From positions 1 through 64,000 of the forward strand of contig JASAND010004371.1 in NCBI GenBank assembly GCA_030248195.1: a stretch of 64,000 nucleotides of DNA, written 5' to 3'. The first letter of the stretch is position 1; every line of letters starts with the position of its first letter. This document shows, in pieces, positions 28,072 through 40,744 of the stretch. The notes under the pieces are model-generated. The model had not been told where the DNA came from and did no database searches. It saw only the letters and a list, made by a program, of their open reading frames with translations. A program made the translations under genes and the position numbers. This DNA is from Trissonchulus latispiculum. Lineage: Eukaryota; Nematoda; Enoplea; Enoplida; Ironidae.

Positions 28072-28908
28072 TGCATCAAATGTGGTTAACCATTTGTTAA
28101 CCATTTGGTTATTCGCTAACCAAATGGTTAACTAACCATTTGCTTAGTAGCAACTTCCTTGCACCAAATGTGGTTGGCAAATGGTTAGTCAACCATATGG
28201 TTAGCAAATGGTTAGCCGGAGCTAGAGGCGGGACTTCTCTGAACCAATCAGACTACGCCGCTGCACTCGTTTATCCAATAAATACAGTAAAATTTTAAAA
28301 GGCTTCACTCACGATTAAACACATTTCAGTGTCGTGTTTTTATATAATTGCGATCTTGTGCCTTCTGTCTACGAAAACGAACTTTTATAATTACTTATAA
28401 AGCAGGTTTAAAACATTCGTGAGACAAAACTCACTATGCAATTGGTAAAAGATAAAGGTCATATAAAAGCAGCGACATCTTGTGATCAACTCCACAAAAA
28501 TTATATTTCGAATACAACCACCTTTCAAGAACACTACCGATTTGAGCAATAGAAGATAGTTTTAAACTTTTCTTACCAACCTTACACATGAATCACGCAA
28601 AAATATTGAATCACTTCAACATATTAGCCTATATATACTCCAACATGAATATACATTTCGTTTATTCTTCCTTAGTTCTACGGTTTGGTCTTTGAGTTTT
28701 TGCCAGAACCTGAAAACCTAATGCAAGTTCGTGGTTAACCCTGATCCAGAGCAGGGTTAGCCAACCACATGTTAACCGCTTGCTTAGCATTTGGTTAGCA
28801 AGTGGTTAAGTTAACCACATTTGGTGCAAAATAGTTTTTGGTTAACGTCTAGTTAACCAAGTGGTTAGCAGCAAATCTGCAAACCATTTGCTAACCACAT
28901 TTGGTGCA
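28072..28908. mobile_element. 837-bp element with arrayed TGCACCAAATGTGGTTA repeats
   Basis: Both ends are inverted copies of TGCA-CAAATGTGGTTA. Several further copies and inversions of GGTTAACCATTTG-like units stack within about 150 bp of each end, leaving a unique AT-rich middle. No target duplication could be fixed and no open frame is present. Confidence 0.6.
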
Positions 28909-28909
28909 A

Positions 28910-31630
28910 ACCAGTGATAATTTCTTCATCATCTTCTTGCTCCAGCGCTGACAGTACTAGGACAAAAACAGGACGGCCTTGGTTTAGTATTATTATCATC
29001 ATTTTATTATTATTCTTATTTATTATTATATTTACACAAAATCCTAAGAAAGCCTTCTGGGGAATAGACTGAGGGAGACATGCAAGTTAAAGTAATACAA
29101 CCAATGGTGTCCAATAGCCTAAGGTGAATCGGCATCAACACCTAAATGAAGCGAGCTCACTAATTAGCTAGAAAGCTAAAACTTACGAGTTGCTGATTAC
29201 AGCTGCAAAGGTTGACTTTCTTTCAAGAACGGAATGGCTGGTGTAGCCAAACTTTTCGGCTATATATCAAGTTGGATTTTGTGCCTGTCATTCACAATGT
29301 AGCATGATGTCTCAGCAGCTAAAACTAAAACTGCTAAGGACTTCGCGAAAAGCAGCGGCGCTTAAAGTTAAGTTTGGAATAATTTTTTTACAATTAATTA
29401 AATTGATTTATTTAAAACATACAGGGCCAGCAAGCTGACTGCTATAGGACAACCATTAGATTACCTTAAACGCTTATAAACGCCATTCCGTTGGGTTAAA
29501 GCTTTCGTATGAGTGGATTACATTTAAGATTTCGGCCTTTTCGTTTTTCGGCCGATGGGGCTTAGAAACTCGTTTATAGATCTGACTAAGTGACCTGTGG
29601 AGGTTTGCAGGATTGTCTTTACTCAGGAGCCTTGTGGCAATCAATGGAACAGCTAAGTCACTGTTCGCTAAACTCATTTATCAATCTGTGTTGAAATTAT
29701 TTATCCAGAATTTCACATATCGTCACGCAACCCATTCAGGCCGACCAAAGGGGAGAATGTGCCCCCTGCGTTTGTCTGCTGCAAACGCAAGTTTAAAAAC
29801 AGTATATGGGTATTTGGTTAGGAACAGAATAAGTCTGGGGGGTGAAAAAGTCCCCCTGTGCTTATTTCTGTATTCTAAATTTCCAGAGGAATTAACAACT
29901 ACATGAATTTACGGCATGCTACAAGCTTCTTAGTCATTAAACAAATTTAAATGAACAGCCCGCGTTTTTCCATCTTTTCTATCTGAATACTCGTTGACCC
30001 CTAACCTTCCTCTTTCTCTAGTCTGTTTTGTCCCTAAGCCTGACGAACAGGCACACGTAGATTTCAGCCTTCCTAGTTGCTAATACCAAGCGGGGGGAAA
30101 TAGTTATTGGAGGGACGATTACTACTGCCCTGGGTGTGACTGCCGTGCTTTTTGTACCAATAACCGTATGGTAGTTTTGCTTGGGGATCATGTTTCTGTA
30201 ATTGATCTTCGTCTCTCCGTCTCTTGACTGCGGTCTACGGGGAGCGAGCACCACTTACGGGCCACGACATGAGCCTAAAAGTGGGAGAGCAGAGCCCAGA
30301 CCAAAAAACTGCGAAGCATTCGAAAAATGTAGACTCATTAGCGAATGAGTCGAAATTGGCGAAATGTATACGCATATTCGAATAGTTGTTTACTATTCAA
30401 AATAGATAATGAACGTATATTCTAAATATTTTTCAGTCTTACTTTAGTTGATTGCTTAATATAATGGAAGAGTTTGGTATTCGTTGCAGGATTCGACTTA
30501 AGTTAAACTGAATCTAAAAAGACTAGAATGTGTCGATGTGTCTAATTTAGCTTTTCGGCATTGGCATATATACCATAGCAGGAAAACAAGTTTCTCGAAG
30601 TGTAGGAAAGCTAAACGCTAAAAGCTAAAAAAGCAAAAGAAACGTCTTCCCGAGGGCTGGGTTTCTAAAATTGCTTAATGAACGCTCAATATTTTGAGAA
30701 AAATGTTAGCTTTATCCGATTTTTGTCAAAATTTTCAAGGGCGCTTATTTCTCCCTAACAAAATGTCCAAACACAAAAATCTTGAAAATAGTCCATTTCC
30801 ATGAAAACAATTTCCAAAAAATGTGTGCGTAAAGCCGTTTTTTAACTGCCTACATGAGCTGAGAGAAATCAATGTTCGAAACAATCGAGTTCAAAATCAT
30901 ATTTTCAATGGCGTGCTCATGGCGAGATGCTGCAGAGCAGAGAGATCAAAGTTTTTTTCGAAAAATAAACCAAATCAAAATCATACAAACTTCGAAAACT
31001 AGTTTTCTTTGTTATCCCTTATTCGTAAAAGAATCGAAGAATGCCTACTTTCAAGAGAAAGTTGCAGGTTTTGTTGAGAGCATTCGAATTACAATATTTT
31101 GTGCATGGTCTCATTACATTCATCACTTTTCCTTCCAAAACGCAGCTTTTTAGGGACGCTTTCAGTTATTTTCTGGGCGCAAGCTGGAGTCAACATTATC
31201 TCTGATGAACAATTAAATTTAGTAGGAGCAGAAACATTTGAAAATTGCTAGTACCTATTTTTCTATGTTTCAGAAACTTCTTCGGCTTTTGACACAAAAT
31301 TAGAAAGCATGAAGTTTTATGAATAGAAAGAGACGTCTGCAGAAATAATCTGAACTAGTTCTGTCTGTGTGCAAGAAAGCAGTCAATTTCGCACAAAATT
31401 AAATTTTAATATTCCCTACATTAAAATGACTTAACTGATCTGAAACTAATCTGAGACATTTTCCTACTTTTAATATTTCTTTTAGGTATGGGAGACGCTG
31501 TTTGTTCATTTTTTCCAAATACTTTAGGTTCTATGATACAGACATCAGAAACACTTACACCGCATTATTCCAGTCCACAGTCAACTGTCGAAACAACTTG
31601 TATAGTGTGGCAATAAAGAAAGTTTTCAAT
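28910..31630. other. Spacer without recognised gene
   Basis: AT-rich to neutral sequence. Open frames of 60-100 codons occur (e.g. 29613-29906 +, 30872-31153 +) but lack motifs, splice context or composition arguing for coding. Confidence 0.5.
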
Positions 31631-31642
31631 GTTGGGCATAGT

Positions 31643-33509
31643 TGACGTAATAATTTCTGTATTTAGTAAATACTGTATTTACTGGCCGATTTCAGTAAAT
31701 ACTTTATTTACTAGGAGGAATTGTATTTTTTTAAACTTCCTATGATTACACTTAAATAGGATTTTTACAGAAATTGGTCCAGTCAATAGACTGCATTTCC
31801 TAGTAAATTCTTTATTTTCTGTTAAACACCTTTGTAATGCTAGTAGAAGGCAACCTGACTACTAAGCACTACGGATGGGTACTGCGCGCTAGGAAACAGC
31901 AGACCTGAAGGAGATGTTGTTCCAGTCGACCTGTAGCAACAACCTCGCCTAACCTCTGGAACAACAGTGACCCTAACTCAGACAGAATTACAAAACAACA
32001 CCACAAAGTTACGCTCAAACTAGACTCAGACTGCCAGACTTTCTAAACTACCTAACTGCCTACCGAACAACAAATGCTAAGGCCTAATCTACAAATGTTT
32101 GGAGACCAGATTTAATGTTTGAACCTAACTAAAAATACTTTCACAAATTATCAAAATTACTTTCACAAAATTTCAGAGAGAGTTACCAAAATACAAAACC
32201 ACAATTATAATTAGAACAGGAACTTGACAACTTACTAAATTACCATCATTCAAATATTCCCATATATATAGAAAGAGACCATAAATACATACACAGCAAA
32301 TAGTCGGTCAGAGGGGCTGATCTGGCCGGAACGACCAGATCGGGGGACGGTTATATATAGAATTAGGGGAAATACAAACAGTATAAAGGCAAACAGCAGA
32401 ATAGACAGAAACTAGGGATCCTAGACAGAAGGGACTGAAGTAAAAGAACACTAAGGGGGAGAACTCGTGTATACCAAAAATACGTATATATCAGACTCCA
32501 CTAAAAACCCAACCGCTCCTTATGGAAGAAAAACTTATAACTGAATAACTTTCTGTTCTTGCGTCAGACCACCCCCCTAAGTAACCAATCAGCGTAGAGT
32601 ATTGATTTTTGAGAGAAGCCTGGAAAGTTCTGATTGGATGGAGTTTCCTATCTAGTTTTGCTAAACGACAGCGCCGCCTGGCGGCTAAATAAAAACACGT
32701 TACAAAAAGACTAGTTTAGGGAGAAATCTCACTCACATGAATTTCGCACACACATTTCTTAACATTTTCAAAAATACACACACATACATTTATACATCAG
32801 TCACACTAAAAATACCCACCCATTACACCTTCATCGATGGTGTGTGGTCAGGGAAACAAAAAGCATGCCGACGTCATATTTAAAGTCAAGATGAATAGGT
32901 CACACATGATCGGAATATGTGCAGAAGAGGTGCACGAAGATAAACTTCCAAGGTTAAATAAATTTTTTACAAACTGAGAAATTATTTAATGTAAACAGTT
33001 TCTGAAATCAAAAACTTGTATTAGTTATGATTAACAATAGATTAATTAAAAATTATTAATAAGTTGATTAATGGCTTTAAACCTGTTTGCTTTATATAAC
33101 TAAGCTAGAACATTATACAGTGCAAATGGCAAGCTTAAAACTTTAAAGTAAATTTATTGTTTATCTTTACATAAGATGTCAGTAAAACAGTTTGGCCCTT
33201 TAAAATACTGTGCTAATATAATAATTTGTAGTTGTGTAAAGTAATTTATTTAATTTTTGAGGTTTATCTTCATGCACCCCTTTTGCACGCATTATGATTA
33301 TGTATGACCTATCTTGACTTTAAAGGCAGGCTTCTTTGTTTCCCTGGCCCCACACAATCGATAGAGGTGATTAACAGAATATACGTAATTTACTAGAAAA
33401 TGCAGTATTTACTGGACCAATTAGAAAATACAATTCCTGCTAGTAAATGCAGTATTTACTGAAATCGTTTGGTAAATACAGTATTTACTGAATACAGAAA
33501 TTACTACGC
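31643..33509. mobile_element. 1.87-kb terminal-inverted-repeat element (non-autonomous)
   Basis: Ends CGTAATAATTTCTGTATT and AATACAGAAATTACTACG are inverted, and the inverted region continues over 100 bp with repeated AGTAAATACTGTATTTACT units. CATAGT lies on both sides (31637-31642, 33510-33515). The interior is mostly non-coding and contains a second nested inverted-repeat element at 32834-33360. Confidence 0.7.
32834..33360. mobile_element. Nested terminal-inverted-repeat element
   Basis: About 110-bp arms: left CGATGGTGTGTGGTCAGGGA..., right ...TCCCTGGCCCCACACAATCG. Both arms contain AAAGTCAAGAT and GAAGATAAAC. The middle is AT-rich. It lies wholly inside the 31643-33509 element. Confidence 0.65.
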
Positions 33510-33794
33510 CATAGTAACCGGATGTTCAAAAGTATCTACTGTAAAAATAAAAAAATTGCGAAAAACGGTAGTCCAGTATCCAGTATGCCACTGGACGCGG
33601 TATACATCACTCTGTGCTGCGATCTATATTTAAAGACAACCTTTTGTCTTTTAGTTTTCAACATTTTCCTTTTTTCCCGAAAGCCTTAGACGGCTTCAAG
33701 CTGGTTGTTGATTGCCAATTAATATTTTAAAAGCATTATCTATAAATTTTTTAATTGCAGCTTGTGTTGTATATTTAACCTTGCGTACAAAATC

Positions 33795-34055
33795 TTAGGG
33801 CTCTGGATTAAATACTATAGAAACATTTGCTAATCCCGCTTCTGGAGTTATTCCAACTTGTCCTATAACTCCCAACAATGCCAGCAATTCACACAGCAAA
33901 CCTGATTGAGCATCTGGTAATGGCTTCCAGGTAGGGAATCCTCTGCACAGCACTGTTGGTGCACATCGTGAACCACTTCTGAATACTGTAAGCAGAACTT
34001 CTGTGGTATTGTAATGTTTGCTTAAATCTTCAAAAACTTCAGGAGATGCCCGCAT
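33795..34055 (-). CDS. Unrecognised 86-codon open frame
   Basis: Starts at ATG (34055) and ends TAA at 33795, giving a balanced, non-repetitive composition including GSRCAPTVLCRGFPTWKPLP and LLCELLALLGVIGQVG. It looks more protein-like than other open frames here and could be an intronless gene remnant or a viral or transposon fragment, but no family is recognised. No transcription signals stand out. Confidence 0.3.
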   Translation of the reverse strand: MRASPEVFEDLSKHYNTTEVLLTVFRSGSRCAPTVLCRGFPTWKPLPDAQSGLLCELLALLGVIGQVGITPEAGLANVSIVFNPEP

Positions 34056-34372
34056 TATGGTATATTATATATTATTTTTTATGTCCGGACAATATCTGAA
34101 TTGAGGAAAATATCGGGATATTCGGTTACATTTCAGACAAAGTAATGAAAAATTTGCCAAATTTTGGCAAAAATTATCAAAATTTTTAAAATATTTTTCA
34201 AAAAGTTCCTGAAAATGTTTTTGAAATCAAGTTTGTAGCTTGGCTTTATTACGGTAGGCCGTGGCACACCAAAAATTACAATTTACAATTACAAATTACA
34301 ATCAAATTTAACAGTAAAACAAAAATATTTCTGAAAATTCAATTTTGACTAGGCGGATATCCGGATATGAAA

Positions 34373-34374
<2 letters not shown>

Positions 34375-34416
<42 letters not shown>

Positions 34417-34428
34417 GAGAGAGAGTGT
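34375..34428. repeat. (GA)n microsatellite
   Basis: Long GA dinucleotide tract with few interruptions. It lies about 0.4 kb upstream of the MULE pseudogene. Confidence 0.9.
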
Positions 34429-34836
34429 GTGGTTTGGTGTGACATGGTCCAAATTTGAATTGACCCAAGCATTCTGATTGGCTGTTTTCGTAATATCAGC
34501 TAGCCAATAAAATGAAAGAAGGGGTACGGTAGTTTGAACGATTGACAGGAAGAAAGGGAAAGGTCTAGAATTTGCAGTAAACGTAGATTATAACAGAATT
34601 TTACAATTCTACGAAATTCCTGAAACAAAAGAAACTATTTATGACTGTTTGTTGCTTGTTGCGAGATAATATATGCATAAAAACTGTGCTGGGAAAATGA
34701 CCTTTGACCCGAGGTAACTCCAAAACAAAGGCAATTAAGATGACAGCAATAAAACTAATTGTATTGCAAGGTTATATAAAGAAAATTTTGAAAATAGATT
34801 AGTCAGTAGCAAACTTTGCCTTTTTCGTTTCAAGCC

Positions 34837-36561
34837 ATGAATAATCTTGAGTTCGAGGAAATTAATCTTAGTACTAGGGGCAATGGTTATGTAATTCAAA
34901 ATTTTGTTTTCTTGAAAGACTGGGAAAAGAATGGCAGTTTTTACTTAAAGTGTCAGAATAAACGATAATGTCGTGCCAGGGCTGTAATATCTAATGGACG
35001 TGCTCGAATCACTGGAGCACACAATCACGATCCGCCTGATTTGATCCGAAACCAGTTTTTATGTCGTGCCAAGTAAGTATATTGCTATTTTTGCAACTTC
35101 TAATTTTTGCGTGCTGTACTGCTGGGCGATTTCAGCGGGAAACTGCGCAGGTGTGAGTCCTTACCAGATAGCAGTTTAAGCTAGCAGTTTTTTCAAATTC
35201 TATACCTAATTTACTAAATTTAATTATTATATAATGGGAATATATATTTTTTAAAAATTTGTGGCTTTGTGTAAATTATTAATTCCATGTTAACTATTCA
35301 CTGCTTACTGTTCGCTTCTAACTATATATTCACTGCTTACTAATATTTTATTCACTGCTTACCGCCGCTACTAACTTTGTTTCTTCTTTTCAGAAAGCAG
35401 CTCAGAATCCCAGATCAATTGGAACTCCGGTGACGCGGCTTTATGAGCAAATTCGACAAGAAGTTTTGGAGGAGCAAGGCCCAGCCCATGCAGACCAGGA
35501 AGAAGCCATAGCCAAAATTCCGGACTTTTCCCGAGCCAGAAATTCGATGTACTACGCCCGAAACTCCCAACTCCCTGCCAATCCTACCACTCGTCAAGAA
35601 ATTTCATTTGACAGTCTTGACGACTTCCTTCGCACCAGGACAACGAGCTCTTTTTATTAGGAGACTCTGGCGAAGGAGATGACAATCGTATTTTAATGTT
35701 TGGTTCTTCCAGAAGTGTCCGATGCTGCTGCTGCTTCTCGATGGCAAATCGACGGCACATTTTGGACAACCCCAGTACTTTTTACCCAATTATTCACTAT
35801 TCATGCCGAAGCTCTAGGGCAACTCTCTCCCCTTATATTCTTCCTCCTGCTTTCGAAATCCCAGAACTGTTACACTCGAGCCTTCCAGATGTTGCTGAAT
35901 TACCTGCAGCAACAGAATATTCAGATAATTGCCCTGCTTGAAGTCATTTCTGATTTTGAATTAGCAGCTATGAACGCTGTTCTCCAAGTTTTCCCTGGGG
36001 TCCGTTCTCAAGAATGCTATTTTCTTTTCGCTCAATCAATTTACCGGAAGATTCAGACAGCGGGTTTGGCAGTTCGCTATCACGAAGATGCTCAGTTCAG
36101 ACAGCATCTTCGTATGATGGTTTGGTACCAGCTCATCATCGTCAAGTGTTTTCGGCCCATTTGGCAGCTGTATTTGCTTACGACCCCGCTCTAACGGCTA
36201 TGCTCCAGGACTATTTTGTTCCCACCTGGGTTAATGGTGCCTTTCCACCAGATCGATGGGACTTTTATCGTGCCAGCGTTCGAACCAACAACGGCGTCGA
36301 GGCGTGGCATTCCCGTTTTAACAAGCTCGTTGCAATTCCCCACGGCAGCTTTTCAAATTCCTTGCCGGTCTGAAATGTGAATTCGAGATCATTTCCACTA
36401 AACTCTCAGGTCGAACTGCCGGGCATCCCATTCCTCCCAAGGACCGTACATATGCTAAAATTGGCCGCCGTATCGATGCTCTGAAGCTGGAATTCAACGT
36501 GCGACCACCTGTGGACTATTTAACCGCGATTAGTCACCTTGTCCCTTCTATGCCTCAGTAA
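34837..36561 (+). pseudogene. FLYWCH/MULE-type transposase-derived gene, decayed
   Basis: ATG at 34837 begins a FLYWCH-like zinc finger (KDWEKNGSFYLKCQNK, stop, CRARAVISNGRARITGAHNH), then gtaagt at 35073 and an acceptor before 35394. The second part carries Mutator-like (MULE) hallmarks: WQIDGTFWTTPVLFTQLFTI with the first Asp, VISDFELAAMNAVLQVFPG with the second Asp, FAQSIYRKIQTAGL, then WVNGAFPPDRWDF and RTNNGVEAWHSRFNKL. The C-terminus ends PSMPQ at 36561. It has an in-frame stop in the finger, frameshifts near 35620-35700 and 36115, and another near 36360, so it cannot make a full protein. Such FLYWCH-MULE genes are common in invertebrates, as transposons or domesticated. Confidence 0.8.
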
Positions 36562-37257
36562 AGCATTGACTGATTGATTGATTGATTTTTTGTTTGAGTC
36601 GTCTATAAATGTCAAATTTTGTACATATAATTGTGCTAGAATTTGGCAAAATTGTAATTGCAAACTTCTGTATTGCGAAGTTGTGCTAGAATTTGGTCAG
36701 AACAATGTAACTGTAACTGTAAAATGTAAAACTGTAAATGTAACAGTTTGGAATTTTGAATTTGCGTAATTTTCCAAATGTTTTTATAATTCTGAAATTA
36801 TAATTATCATAATTATAATTTTGAAATTATATGTAAAACTTTGGAATTTTAAAATTGTGTAATTTTGTAAATGTTTATTGTTTTTGAAATTTTGAATTAC
36901 GTACTGCATTCTAACATATTAATACTGATTCTGCTTCCATTGCTAAAATAAATTAGCTACTTTTCTTATTATAAGTTCAAACATAACATTAAATTTCATA
37001 ATGCACAGTTAAGGCAGATGAAAGTAATATACTGCTTCAGTAAAGTGGTAGGCGGAGCTAATGAAAGGCGGAGTTGAAACTAATTGATTGACAGTTGGGC
37101 CACTTCGAATTTGGGCCAAAGCAGACTACACCGTGTGTGTTTGTATATATACCTAGAATGTCATTGGTCCTGTTTAAATGAATATTCATTTTAACAAGTT
37201 AAATTTATTCATTATCAGTTTTATCCATCTACTGTCTGTGTTTTTTTATTTCTAGGA

Positions 37258-37323
37258 GCAGTTCTGTCGTGGATTTCCTAAACCATACCACAATCGGATT
37301 CCAGACTTCCAGATTCTTTGAAA
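37258..37323 (+). pseudogene. Duplicated last exon of gene X (copy A)
   Basis: After tttctag, codes EQFCRGFPKPYHNRIPDFQI and Leu-stop, identical in protein to the exon at 57922. No matching first exon was found upstream (that side holds the MULE pseudogene), so this copy is probably non-functional. Confidence 0.6.
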
Positions 37324-37755
37324 TGCCACGACAGCGTTGACGTATTCAAGATTTGCCTTGACAATATTCTCACTGCGGGCAAAACTCTGAAATCGAGAGT
37401 TTAAAGTGCCGTAGTGCTGCAAAGCGTTGCTGAATCTGTGAATCGTGCAGATATTATTGTAAATTAGAATTTGCTTTTATATTAAACGGCAATTTACAGG
37501 GCTGTATCCTGTACCAATTTATATGCTGCTACTGAGGGATAGTGGGTTAGCTGTCTTTTCCATTACCCCCAGTGCTAATAATTTCTTAATTTGGCCAATC
37601 GAGCTGACAGTTTGAGTGTGATAAACGTATAAGAACGTTTTGGCCAACGCTGAGCTTAAATATCGAAAATCCTTCGATTTCGCGAAATTGACAGTGATCA
37701 GTTGGAGCGTTTCTCTCTTATCGCAGCAAATTAAAGCAAAAAAACATTTGCAGTA

Positions 37756-38296
37756 ATGAGGGTAAGGTTCCCATACTATTGATGACTTTTACAGACTTAC
37801 GACTTTTACAGCTCTGCATGTGGCATTTTCAACCTACATACTCATAAGCATGTTGTGTAATAGTGGTCTTTACTTGTATGATCATGCCCTGCTTTAATTT
37901 AGAAATTTTGCATCAACAAAAAGAATGGGAATGATTTTGGAAAGTGGGCTCTTCGGCAGTCTCCTGTGGAATCGGAGGACACCGAGAGGCCATCGGGCAG
38001 CAGCGGAGGTACAAACGGCGTCCGTACGGCGTACGAAATATAAACGGTATACAGACCACAAACTGTTGGCACGAAATTTAGTAGTGTTTACAGCTGAAAA
38101 AATTAAAGTCTCGAATTTTACAGGAGCATTAAGGAGATCCAAGCGAACCGAATCCGGAATTATGGTGTCCGATCCAGCTTTGGCAAGAGACACGGAAAGA
38201 CACAAACGATTGATTGCGGAACTCGAAGAAGATACGGACGAATTGAAAGAGACCTGTTCCAGAATGACCAGTATTGATTGTTCTCTCAAATTCTAG
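37756..38296 (+). pseudogene. Gene Y copy A (unrecognised, basic plus helical protein)
   Basis: ATGAGG|gtaagg at 37756-37761, acceptor before 37903, then KFCINKKNGNDFGKWALRQS, a Ser/Gly linker and, after a frame change near 38025-38035, YKRYTDHKLLARNLVVFTAE, RDTERHKRLIAELEEDTDEL and KETCSRM. A few inserted bases relative to copy B cause the frameshift. The C-terminal part looks like a charged helix or coiled coil. Another frame after 38296 (ILEAEEPGMQAYVHANS) is shared by both copies and may be the original continuation. Family unknown. Confidence 0.5.
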
Positions 38297-38780
38297 AGGC
38301 AGAAGAACCAGGTATGCAGGCATATGTTCATGCAAATAGTATTAATGCGTCAGACTCGGTTACCCGGTCGCCCTGTGACCCGATGACCGGCAGCCAGCAG
38401 CTATTGAACGTCCAAGCGGGAGACGAGATCAATCTTCGTAGTTTTGTGCATGTGGCGTTAACTATACGGGGTTAGTTTTTCGTTATCGCTGTATACATAT
38501 ATAGTGCCCGCCCTCATATTGAACGGAGTCAAACCGCTCTCCTTCCTGGTTTTTCACGGAGTGACTCCTATCTTAGCTAGTCCTTAGGACAGTCACAGTC
38601 ATTTCAGGGTATATAGTGGTCAAAAATCGTTCAAATTTTGACTCACCACAATTTTTCTTTTTGAGTTCTCCCGGATCAGTAGTTGTCTAGGCCGAACGGG
38701 CACTTCTAGAATGACTCCTTAATGCGTTGGTAAATCAGGCTGCCTTGGCCGGCTCTACCGACCTCATACTGATTAAACTT

Positions 38781-38790
38781 TATATATAAA

Positions 38791-38861
<71 letters not shown>
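38781..38861. repeat. (TA)n microsatellite
   Basis: TA tract at the point where copies A and B of the segmental duplication diverge. B has other insertions here. Confidence 0.9.
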
Positions 38862-38879
38862 CTTAAGCAGTCCAACTTG

Positions 38880-39780
38880 TAGGTCTAAGCTGCTTTACAG
38901 CTGTTCCTAGATGAAATGCTTAAAAATACCTTCCCTTAACGTTATCCAATTTGGTGCTATATAATAAGGATAAAATATAAGTAAATCATTCTATTATACT
39001 ATATACACACAACAACAAGTATATAACTTTCAAACTGTTGCTGTCTGTCCAAATTTTCTTCAGTTTCGACTTAAACCAGCGGCTTCGATAAAATTATCTA
39101 TGTGGTCCTCATGTTTCCTTATTAGCAGAGGATCTGGAGGGTTGCCATACACATTATTTGCAAGCACACTGTTGGTCCTGAAATAGTATTTAGTAGAAAT
39201 ATTTTTATACTGAAAAATTCTATACTTATATTTATATTTATATAATATTTATACTATACTATATTTATACTAAAATATTTCTATATAGTAGAAAGTAGAA
39301 GTATTTTTATACTGAAAAACTGGGCCCACATAATATCTCAATCATGGGTAGCAGTTGCAGCTTTGTGAAAGAATATATTCATCAGTTTAATTGATCAATT
39401 TAAAGCTAGGAAACATATAGGAGAAGAGCACGATACCAGCAATACACCTACCCATATGTCCATATTGGTGGATTTGGGCGTTAAGCAGGTTTGATTTGCG
39501 GGCACAACCTTTCCGGGCACTGAGTTCGCCCAAGGCAGTTGCTTTTGAGAGAATCTATGAGTCTTGGCATGGAAACAACCTCCTCGCAAAAATCGGAAAA
39601 CAGAATAGTGACGGCAGCATGGGAGTTAGTGGCCATATTTTCCCCCAAGTGAGCACTTTTGGGAAAAGTGACCAGCAAATCTGCTACAAGCTGGTTAATG
39701 ATATAGTGACGGAGCTTCTCATTTATGAGTAGCTCCTTTGTAGGGTAGACGGTTTTACTCTGCCACGGCACGTTTATACA
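38880..39780. repeat. Segmental duplication copy A, part 2
   Basis: From AGGTCTAAGCTGC through the gene Z exons this matches about 60977-61650. Together with part 1 it shows one ancestral segment interrupted differently in the two copies. Confidence 0.8.
39060..39177 (-). CDS. Gene Z copy A, last exon
   Basis: Minus-strand acceptor (ctatttcag) then TNSVLANNVYGNPPDPLLIR and KHEDHIDNFIEAAGLSRN, stop TGA at 39062-39060. Its frame follows the upstream exon ending at 39509 (AG + G). The same exon at 61168-61285 has mostly conservative replacements, which suggests past selection on the protein. No family recognised. Confidence 0.5.
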
Positions 39781-39783
39781 CAC
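39509..39783 (-). CDS. Gene Z copy A, upstream exon
   Basis: Minus-strand coding-like sequence HYIINQLVADLLVTFPKSAH, then ILFSDFCEEVVSMPRLIDSL and KSNCLGRTQCPE, ending at a weak donor AAAG|gttgtg. In copy B the donor is the better AAAG|gtatgc. The 5' limit is not defined: the open frame extends to 39783, but an earlier splice site is possible. Confidence 0.4.
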
Positions 39784-40744
39784 AGTCGGGCAGAGAGCAC
39801 AGAGGCGAGCAATACTCTCTGTGTCTGGGACAACTGTGCAGACTTGATTCGCCGTCTATCGGATTGCTGTAATGGCAGTAATTTAACAACAATAGTCCAC
39901 AATCCTCATAGTGCAGAGCGAAGCAGATGCCTCTGCTTCCAAGATAACCACCCCACGGAGAGGTGATGGTGATACCCGAAAACCTAATTTTCCCTCTTCA
40001 GCTAAAAAGCCCACGAGTGTTCGTTAACATATTGGGAGGTCGGAAGGAAAACGAGGAGCTAATGTGAATGTACTCTTCAGTTGTCTGCAAACCTACCACA
40101 TTTAGGAGTAAGCTTATCTGAGAGTATGTTCCGTAGTAAAAAGTAGTATAAACCGTTCCCATAGTTCTCAAATGCCTGGAATTCCCACTAAAACAGAAAA
40201 AGTATGGATGAAAGTAATAGTGAAAAACTTCATTCTATCGAAATAGTTGAATTTAAATTGCAAAACTAGGCTTACATATGTACATTTTACCTTCACTAAA
40301 CAGGCGAAAGAATAAACGAATGAATAAAGTTGTATTGATTTAGAACAATACTGTCATTCTTTGGCAAATTCCTATTGATTGAATTGTATTAACAGATTTC
40401 TCAGCAAAAGTAGTGAATTATCTAATAGTAGACAGCCTGAACGTAAATCACATAATATCAAACAAATATTTTATCTATAGCAACATAGAAACTTTATTCA
40501 GCAGTATATTGATTTTTTCGAAATTCACAAGCACGCACGTCAAAACAGTAAACCTGAAAATCATCATTGTAGAAATGTTACAAAGTTTAAAGATATTATT
40601 GTTGCTGTTAGCTATATATAGACTGAAGTAAGACTTTGTCACTCACTAACTGAAATAATATGCTTAATATTTACAATTGTAAAACCAGTCAGCGAAATTA
40701 GTAATGAAATATGGATACTCTTTGAAATATGTTAGCTTCATTTG

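Larger units (their letters stand above)
37140..38680. repeat. Segmental duplication copy A, part 1
   Basis: From CTAGAATGTCATTGGTCCTG through CCGGATCAGTAGTTGTC this matches 57826-59236 closely, including exon 2 of gene X, all of gene Y and the sequence after it. Copy A has about 100 extra bases at 38343-38448 (or copy B lost them). Confidence 0.85.
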
